47,836 nt of DNA, from contig JANEIH010000003.1 in assembly GCA_024513425.1 (NCBI GenBank), positions 1 to 47,836 on the forward strand, given 5' to 3'. This DNA comes from Sulfurimonas sp. GTDB taxonomy: Bacteria > Campylobacterota > Campylobacteria > Campylobacterales > Sulfurimonadaceae. The translations under genes and the position numbers were made by a program. Positions within the stretch are counted from its first letter, which is position 1, and every line of letters starts with the position of its first letter. Of the stretch, positions 41,283 to 47,836 are shown in pieces. The notes under the pieces are model-generated. The model ran no database searches. It was not told the DNA's origin and worked only from the letters and a program-made list of their open reading frames with translations.

Positions 41283-43751
41283 CTTTGGTGTTGGCTCATC
41301 TGGTATCTCATCTTTATCTTTTTCCTCTTTTGGACAACGAGAGATACTGACAACTTCATCACCTTTTACGATATAAACACCAGATGTGTTTCTGCTTGAT
41401 TTTGAGATGGTCTGCATATCAACGCGTATCATTTTTCCAACTTTTGTGAGTGCCATCATATCCATAGTCTCATCAACCATTAAACATCCTACAATATGCT
41501 TGCCGGTCTTTGGAGTCATTTTCATAGCAATCACTCCAGAGCCACCACGGTTAATTAGTCGATACTCTCCAGCATCAGTACGCTTACCAATACCTTTTTC
41601 TGCAACGATTAGTATCTCCTGCTCATCACTTTCTATGATGTTCGCATCAACGACTTCATCACCTTCAAGCTTAAACTTAATACCTCTTACACCGCGAGTT
41701 GAACGACCTTGTTCACGTGTTTTTTCTATCTCAAACTTGATGCACTGTGCAAGTTTTGTAACAATAAAGAGATATTTGATTGACTGATCTGCTATTTTTG
41801 CAGTGATAAGTTCATCACTCTCATCTAAAACAATAGCTCTCACGCCATTACTTCTAATATTATTAAATTCACTTAAGTTTGTGCGTTTAACAACACCATT
41901 TTTCGTAAAGAAGACGAGTGACTTCTCTTCACTAAAATCAGTGGTAGGAATAATAGACTGAATCTTTTCATCAGCTACAAGGTTGATGAGATTGACAACT
42001 GCTTTGCCTTTTGCAGTTCTGCTTCCTTCTGGAATCTTGTAAACTTTTAACCAGTGAAGCTGTCCACGGTCTGTTACAAAGAGGAGGGTATCATGCGTAT
42101 TGCATGTAAAGAAACTCTCTATAAAGTCATCTTCGTAAGTAGTAACAGCAGTTTTTCCTTTGCCGCCACGCTTTTGTTTCTCATATGATGCAAGTGGCAC
42201 GCGTTTAATATAGCCACGGTGTGTAATCGTTACAACCATAGGCTCATTTGGAATTAAGTCTTCGATATCAATATCATCATAATCATCTTCGATATCTGTT
42301 CTTCTTGGAGTAGTGTAGGTTTCAAGTATCTCATCAAACTCTTCACCGATAATTCCATGAAGTACCTCTTCGCTTTTGAGGATTGATTCAAGATATTTAA
42401 TAAGCTCCATTAATTCTGTAAGTTCATTTTCGATTTTTTCTATCTCTAAACCGGTCAGGCGTCCAAGTCTCATAGCAACAATGCTTGTTGCTTGAATTTT
42501 GGAAAAGTCAAATTCACTTACAAGATTCTCTCTTGCATCATCTTCATTTGTTGAAGCTTTGATAATGCGGATAACATCATCAATGATGTCAATCGCTTTT
42601 TTGAGACCCTCTAAAATGTGAGCGCGTGCTTTTGCTTTTTCAAGGTCAAAAATCGTACGACGAATAATAATAGTTTTACGGTGGTTGATAAAATGTTTTA
42701 AGATATCAATCAGACCAAAGATTCTCGGCTCTCGATTTAATATAGATAGCATAATAATACCAAAAGTGACTTGCATAGCAGTCTGTTTGAAGAGGTTGTT
42801 TAGAACTATTTCACTTATTGCATCACGCTTAAGTTCAATAACTACACGCATACCGTCACGGTCTGATTCATCACGAATTTCACTTACACCTTCGATGAGT
42901 TTATCTTTAACAAGGTTTGCTACATTCTCAATTAAACGAGCTTTATTTACCTGATAAGGAAGTTCATCAATAACAATAACCTCTTTTTTTACTTTTTGTT
43001 CTATGTGTGTTTTTGCACGAACTTTGATACGCCCACGACCTGTCTCATACGCGTCTATAATCCCTTTTTTACCAAAGATGATACCACCTGTCGGAAAATC
43101 CGGTGCCTTAATATGTTCCATCAAATCTGCCAAAGAGGCTTCATGGTTAGCAAGAAGTACTTTAAGACCATTTACAATCTCGGTAGGATTATGTGGGGGG
43201 ATATTTGTTGCCATACCAACAGCAATACCGCTTGAGCCATTGATAAGAAGATTTGGTACGCGCGTCGGCATAACATCTGGCTCTTTGGTTGTAGCATCAT
43301 AGTTGTCAATCATATTGACGGTATTTTTCTCTAAGTCTTTTAAAAGTTCACTAGCATACTTTGTCATGCGTGCTTCTGTATAACGCATAGCGGCTGCAGA
43401 ATCGCCGTCAACTGAACCGAAGTTTCCCTGTCCGTCAACAAGCTCCATTCTCATAGAGAAATCCTGTGCCATACGAACAAGTGCATCATAAACTGCAGTG
43501 TCACCATGTGGGTGGTATTGACCAATAACATCACCAACTATACGCGCTGATTTTTTATACTTTGCACCATGAGAGAGATTGAGTTTGTCCATAGCATAAA
43601 GAATGCGTCTATGAACAGGTTTAAGTCCATCTCTAACATCAGGTAAGGCGCGCCCAACAATAACACTCATTGAGTAGTCAAGGTAAGAGTTCTGAAGAGT
43701 CTCTTCTATGTTAATAGTCTGTATATCGTCGTTATTTAGTAAATTGCTCAT
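41274..43751 (-). CDS. gyrA: DNA gyrase subunit A
   Basis: [34 protein letters not shown]-terminal beta-pinwheel repeats. Confidence 0.98.
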   Translation of the reverse strand: MSNLLNNDDIQTINIEETLQNSYLDYSMSVIVGRALPDVRDGLKPVHRRILYAMDKLNLSHGAKYKKSARIVGDVIGQYHPHGDTAVYDALVRMAQDFSMRMELVDGQGNFGSVDGDSAAAMRYTEARMTKYASELLKDLEKNTVNMIDNYDATTKEPDVMPTRVPNLLINGSSGIAVGMATNIPPHNPTEIVNGLKVLLANHEASLADLMEHIKAPDFPTGGIIFGKKGIIDAYETGRGRIKVRAKTHIEQKVKKEVIVIDELPYQVNKARLIENVANLVKDKLIEGVSEIRDESDRDGMRVVIELKRDAISEIVLNNLFKQTAMQVTFGIIMLSILNREPRIFGLIDILKHFINHRKTIIIRRTIFDLEKAKARAHILEGLKKAIDIIDDVIRIIKASTNEDDARENLVSEFDFSKIQATSIVAMRLGRLTGLEIEKIENELTELMELIKYLESILKSEEVLHGIIGEEFDEILETYTTPRRTDIEDDYDDIDIEDLIPNEPMVVTITHRGYIKRVPLASYEKQKRGGKGKTAVTTYEDDFIESFFTCNTHDTLLFVTDRGQLHWLKVYKIPEGSRTAKGKAVVNLINLVADEKIQSIIPTTDFSEEKSLVFFTKNGVVKRTNLSEFNNIRSNGVRAIVLDESDELITAKIADQSIKYLFIVTKLAQCIKFEIEKTREQGRSTRGVRGIKFKLEGDEVVDANIIESDEQEILIVAEKGIGKRTDAGEYRLINRGGSGVIAMKMTPKTGKHIVGCLMVDETMDMMALTKVGKMIRVDMQTISKSSRNTSGVYIVKGDEVVSISRCPKEEKDKDEIPDEPTPKLE

Positions 43752-43862
43752 TAAAACACCCTAGTATTTAAAAATAAAATTTATGCATAATATCTTATTA
43801 ACCCTTAAGAAAATGTTTAAATAGATATTTTGAGAAAATTATACATAATAGTTATAAATATA

Positions 43863-44395
43863 GGGCACCTCTAAAAATCCAACCTAATCGAGATAAAACC
43901 AAAGATTAGATAAAATAAAGAAAAAAGAGAGCAAAAAGATGGCAGGCTTTACGCAAATCATTATACTCCAAAAATATTACAATCTCTCAGATGAACAGAC
44001 AGAGTTTCAAATAAAAGATAGACTCTCTTTTATGCAGTTCTTAGGATTGCAGATAGGAGACGATGTTCCTGATGAAAAGACAATCTGGCTTTTTAAAGAA
44101 CAACTCAAAGAGAAAAAACTTTGGAATTTGTAAAAAAAGATGACAAGGGTAAACGCAGTAAATTATCTCAAAAAGATACAGATGCAAGATGGATGACTAA
44201 AAATAATGAGAGACACTACGGCTACAAGAATCATGTAAATGTTGATGCCCATACTAAAATCATTACAAAGTTCAGTTTTTACCTCCAAAAACAGTAAAAA
44301 TTGAGATAATTTTTCTAACAAAAAAAGTTGGGAAAGTTAAAAAAAATGAAATGAGTACTTTTAGGCTACTTTTTTAGTGGTTTTTAGAGGTGCCC
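43863..44395. mobile_element. Internally deleted IS5-type element with intact TIRs
   Basis: Terminal inverted repeats GGGCACCTCTAAAAA; 4-bp TATA duplication at 43859-43862 and 44396-44399. Confidence 0.85.
43939..44297 (+). pseudogene. Remnant IS5-family transposase
   Basis: N-terminal NLSDEQTEFQIKDRLSFMQFLGLQIGDDVPDEKTIWLFKEQL; then another frame EFVKKDDKGKRSKLSQKDTDARWMTKNNERHYGYKNHVNVDAHTKIITKF. Confidence 0.85.
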
Positions 44396-44501
44396 TATAG
44401 TAATAAATAGAAGATGCCTAAAAATTAAGCAAAATAATAATAATTTATGTAAATTTCTGTGTCATACTTTGTTTTGAAAAATATAAAATAAAAGGATTCA
44501 C

Positions 44502-45806
44502 ATGAAGAAATGGTTAATAGCACTCCTGCTTGCTTTACCAACATTTGTATTTGCTGAAGATACATTAGATACAGGAGATACTGCGTGGATGATGATCTCT
44601 ACCGCATTGGTATTACTTATGACACCAGCTGGACTTGCACTTTTTTATGCAGGTATGACAAGAAGTAAAAATGTTCTCAACACTTATGCTATGGTTTTTG
44701 GAGCATTTGTAATTGCATTTGTCGTATGGATCGTTGCAGGTTACTCAATCGCATTTGGTACAGCTGAATCTGCTGCTGTTCAAAACATTATTGGCGGGTT
44801 TGGTAATGTTATGTTAGATGGTATTAAATGGACAGACTTAAGTGGAACATATCCTACTTATGTATTTGTTGCATTTCAAGGTACATTTGCTGCTATTACT
44901 GTTGCTATTGCATCTGGATCCGTTATTGAGCGTATTAAATTTTCTACATGGTTGGTTTTTGTAGCTATCTGGGGAGTTGTGGTATATGCTCCTGTTGCTC
45001 ACATGGTATGGGGAGGCGATGGTGCGCTTCTTTTTGATGCAGGTGCTTTAGATTTCGCTGGCGGTACCGTTGTCCATATGAATGGTGGTTTAGCCGGTTT
45101 AGTGCTTGCAATTCTTGTCGGGAAGCGTGCTAGTTATCCAAAATCTGCAATGAAGCCAGCTACTGTTCTCTTGACTGCACTTGGTGCGGCTCTTTTATGG
45201 TTTGGATGGTATGGATTTAATGCAGGATCTGCATTTGGCGCAAATGCAATCGCCGGCGTAGCTCTTCTTACTACCACCATTGCTACTGCTGCTGCGGCTA
45301 TTACTTGGATGCTTGCTGAGTGGTTTGTTTATAAAAAACCAACTCTTTTAGGAATTGCTACCGGTGCAGTTTCTGGTCTTGTTGCCATTACTCCTGCTGC
45401 TGGTTTTGTGAGTGTTGGTGGTGCATTTATTGTTGGTATCGTTGGAACGCTTTTTGCATTCTGGGGTGTTACGGTACTTAAAAAGAAGCTTGGTTATGAT
45501 GACTCTCTTGATGCATTCGGTGTTCACTTCTTAGCTGGTCTTTTCGGTGCACTTGCAACCGGTCTTTTGGCACTAAAAGATAATGATTTGCTATGGGATG
45601 GTCCACTTAAAGAGTCTGGTGATAGAATGGGACAATTTATGGTTCAAGTTGAATCAGTTGTAATAGTTGGACTTTTCACACTTGTCGGCACAGTCGTAGT
45701 TTATTATATTGCAACAGCACTTACAGGCGGAAGCCGTGTTGATGAAGATAGTGAATCTATGGGGCTTGATGAATCGGTTCACGGTGAAAAATATATAAAT
45801 AATTAA
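44502..45806 (+). CDS. amtB: Ammonium transporter (copy 1)
   Basis: Signal peptide; AGLALFYAGMTRSKNVLNT, FAGGTVVHMNGGLAGLVLA, GVHFLAGLFGALATG. Confidence 0.97.
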   Translation: MKKWLIALLLALPTFVFAEDTLDTGDTAWMMISTALVLLMTPAGLALFYAGMTRSKNVLNTYAMVFGAFVIAFVVWIVAGYSIAFGTAESAAVQNIIGGFGNVMLDGIKWTDLSGTYPTYVFVAFQGTFAAITVAIASGSVIERIKFSTWLVFVAIWGVVVYAPVAHMVWGGDGALLFDAGALDFAGGTVVHMNGGLAGLVLAILVGKRASYPKSAMKPATVLLTALGAALLWFGWYGFNAGSAFGANAIAGVALLTTTIATAAAAITWMLAEWFVYKKPTLLGIATGAVSGLVAITPAAGFVSVGGAFIVGIVGTLFAFWGVTVLKKKLGYDDSLDAFGVHFLAGLFGALATGLLALKDNDLLWDGPLKESGDRMGQFMVQVESVVIVGLFTLVGTVVVYYIATALTGGSRVDEDSESMGLDESVHGEKYINN

Positions 45807-45832
45807 TCTCTTTTGAGGTTAGCCTATTGATT

Positions 45833-45854
45833 TTGTAATCAAATATGGTTACAA
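45833..45854 (+). promoter_or_regulatory. Inverted repeat upstream of glnB
   Basis: TTGTAATC-AAATAT-GGTTACAA (7 of 8 paired), followed by AT-rich TAGATAATAATT. Confidence 0.35.
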
Positions 45855-45866
45855 TTTAGATAATAA

Positions 45867-46229
<363 letters not shown>

Positions 46230-46247
46230 TTTCATTCTTTCACATTT

Positions 46248-46268
46248 GCATATGCATTTTGCATATGC
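46248..46268 (+). terminator. Hairpin from duplicated palindrome between glnB and amt copy 2
   Basis: GCATATGC-ATTTT-GCATATGC, then GCTTTCTTT. Confidence 0.45.
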
Positions 46269-46351
46269 GCTTTCTTTAAACCCCAATTTTATTTTTAACA
46301 TATAATTATTTTGATAAACTCAGATTTTAAGTTCAATTTAAAAGGTTTATA

Positions 46352-47527
46352 ATGTCTGAAGCTGATTTTAAATACATTATCGATACATTTTTTGCTTTAT
46401 TTGCAATGGTGCTTATTATTTTTATGGTTCCTGGTTTTGCTATGCTTGAAGCTGGTCTTGTTAGAACAAAAAATGTATCTTCCGTATTAACTGTTAATAC
46501 TATGATATATGCTGTTGCATCAATGGCGTTTTTGCTTGTTGGGTATTCACTTGCATTTGGCTCATGGGAGAACTCATCTATGAGTATCTGGGCTGCATTT
46601 TTATTTCAAATGGCATTTGTCGGCAAAACGATTAATATTATGAGTGGAGGAGTGAGTGAGCGTGTCAAGATTATTCCATTGATGATTTTTACTGCTGTTA
46701 TGGGTGCTGTACTCTATCCTCTTGTAGTAAATATCTCTTGGGGTGCAGATATGATTTCTGGAACATTTCTTGATATTGATATGTATGACCTAGCAGGGTC
46801 AACTGTTATTCACTCAACAGGCGGTTGGGCTCTTTTAGCTGCAATTTTAATCATGGGAGCACGCAAGGGGCGGTATAGAGATGGAAAGATAAAAGTAGTT
46901 CCTGCATCTAATATTCCACTTGTGGTGCTTGGTGCATTTTTGCTTTGGATAGGCTGGTTTGGATTTAACGGTGGAAGTGTCGGCTCAATCTCTAGCGTTG
47001 AGAATGCTAATGCTGTGGCAAAAACCATAATGAATACAAATACGGCAGGACTTGCAGGTGCCATCATAGCTGCTGTTATTATGTATGCAAGATATAAATT
47101 GCTTGATATTACGATGATACTCAATGGTGCACTTGGCGGACTTGTTGCAATTACAGCAGGACCGGATTTATATGATATATATACGCCGATACTCATTGGT
47201 GCAATTGGTGGAGCATTGGTTGTATTTGCTATTCCTCTGTTTGATAAACTTAAGCTTGATGATCCTGTTGGAGCCCTTTCTGTACATCTTGTTAATGGTA
47301 TCTGGGGGACTTTGGCTGTAGGAATTTTTGTTGAAGATATCTCCATTATGGCACAACTCAAAGGAGTAGTCGTTGTTGGTGTTTTTGCTTTTGTGAGTTC
47401 TTATATTGTTATTTTTATCATTAACAAAATCGCACCTTTTAGAGCTGATGATGATGCTCAAGTTGAAGGACTTGATGTAAATGAAGTGGGTGTTGAGGCT
47501 TATCCTGAGTTTAAGCGTGCAATTTAA
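46352..47527 (+). CDS. Ammonium transporter (copy 2)
   Basis: MVPGFAMLEAGLVRTKNVSSVLTVN, AGSTVIHSTGGWALLAA, SVHLVNGIWGTLAVG. Confidence 0.95.
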   Translation: MSEADFKYIIDTFFALFAMVLIIFMVPGFAMLEAGLVRTKNVSSVLTVNTMIYAVASMAFLLVGYSLAFGSWENSSMSIWAAFLFQMAFVGKTINIMSGGVSERVKIIPLMIFTAVMGAVLYPLVVNISWGADMISGTFLDIDMYDLAGSTVIHSTGGWALLAAILIMGARKGRYRDGKIKVVPASNIPLVVLGAFLLWIGWFGFNGGSVGSISSVENANAVAKTIMNTNTAGLAGAIIAAVIMYARYKLLDITMILNGALGGLVAITAGPDLYDIYTPILIGAIGGALVVFAIPLFDKLKLDDPVGALSVHLVNGIWGTLAVGIFVEDISIMAQLKGVVVVGVFAFVSSYIVIFIINKIAPFRADDDAQVEGLDVNEVGVEAYPEFKRAI

Positions 47528-47563
47528 CACTAATGTAGCAGAGATTTCAATACTGTTTGCCTT

Positions 47564-47836
47564 ATGATAAAACATTTAAAAGCTCTGCTTTTCTCGCTTT
47601 TAATCCACTCTCTGCTCTTAGGAAAGATTTTTTTTATATATAGTGAACTATCATCATTTATGGGGGATAAAAAAGAAAAAAGAGTTTGTATCAAGTTAGG
47701 CTCTATTGAGAGTGCTAAAACACAGATACAAGAGAAGAAAAAAGAAGTAAAGAAAGTAAAGAAAGTAAAGAAAGTAAAGAAAGTAAAGAAAGTAAAGAAA
47801 GTAAAGAAAGTAAAGAAAGTAAAGAAAGTAAAGAAA
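47564..47836 (+). CDS. TonB-like protein N-terminus, truncated by window end
   Basis: MIKHLKALLFSLLIHSLLLGKIFF...RVCIKLGSIESAKTQIQEKKKE(VKK)n: N-terminal TM then Lys-rich linker. Confidence 0.6.
   Translation, partial: MIKHLKALLFSLLIHSLLLGKIFFIYSELSSFMGDKKEKRVCIKLGSIESAKTQIQEKKKEVKKVKKVKKVKKVKKVKKVKKVKKVKKVKK
47747..47836 (+). repeat. Exact 9-bp tandem repeat GTAAAGAAA, 10 copies to window end
   Basis: Unbroken (GTAAAGAAA)10 reads V-K-K in frame. Confidence 0.95.

Noticed and set aside
43195-43202. G-tract as a phase-variable homopolymer in gyrA
   Set aside because: Only six G in an essential gene, encoding conserved Pro-Pro-His (NIPPHN) codons.
46810-47361. 183-aa antisense ORF inside the second amt gene
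   Set aside because: Long only because of transporter codon bias on the sense strand; low-complexity Pro/Ser/Ala composition.
47747-47836. CRISPR-like array
   Set aside because: Units are contiguous 9-bp repeats with no spacers and are in frame in a coding sequence.

Overview
The window is a chromosomal segment of a low-GC Campylobacterota (epsilonproteobacterium), probably Sulfurimonas-like, and is mostly densely packed core genes. Blocks that match gene orders I recall from Campylobacter and Helicobacter are: fabZ-lpxA-clpX-mreB-mreC then carB; ispDF - atypical response regulator (HP1021/CemR type) - ATP-sulfurylase-like - pgpA; cbpA-hspR; rsmD-flgI-flgJ-flgM-flgN-flgK; and asd-flgR-flgQ-flgP-gyrA on the minus strand. 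An amtB-glnB-amtB nitrogen cluster and the start of a TonB-like gene close the window. I found no rRNA, tRNA or CRISPR array, and no obvious large new defence or mobile system. The main observations are: (1) the 8-mer TCACGCAR recurs far more than expected, on both strands and in all three reading frames, suggesting a DNA-level motif; (2) a queH gene whose conserved N-terminus lies upstream of any canonical start, with ATC where ATG is expected and only a TAG separating it in frame from a cyclophilin gene; (3) a perfect intrinsic-terminator hairpin encoded inside the conserved TDTTVGF motif of a Sua5-like ORF after carB; (4) a 533-bp internally deleted IS5-type element with intact inverted repeats and a target duplication; (5) a HAIR-like site at cbpA-hspR; (6) sigma54-type promoters embedded in upstream coding ends; (7) an exact 9-bp tandem repeat encoding (Val-Lys-Lys)n that runs off the window; and (8) a decayed 4Fe-4S ferredoxin gene. 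All homology calls are from recognising motifs in translations; no database search was run.
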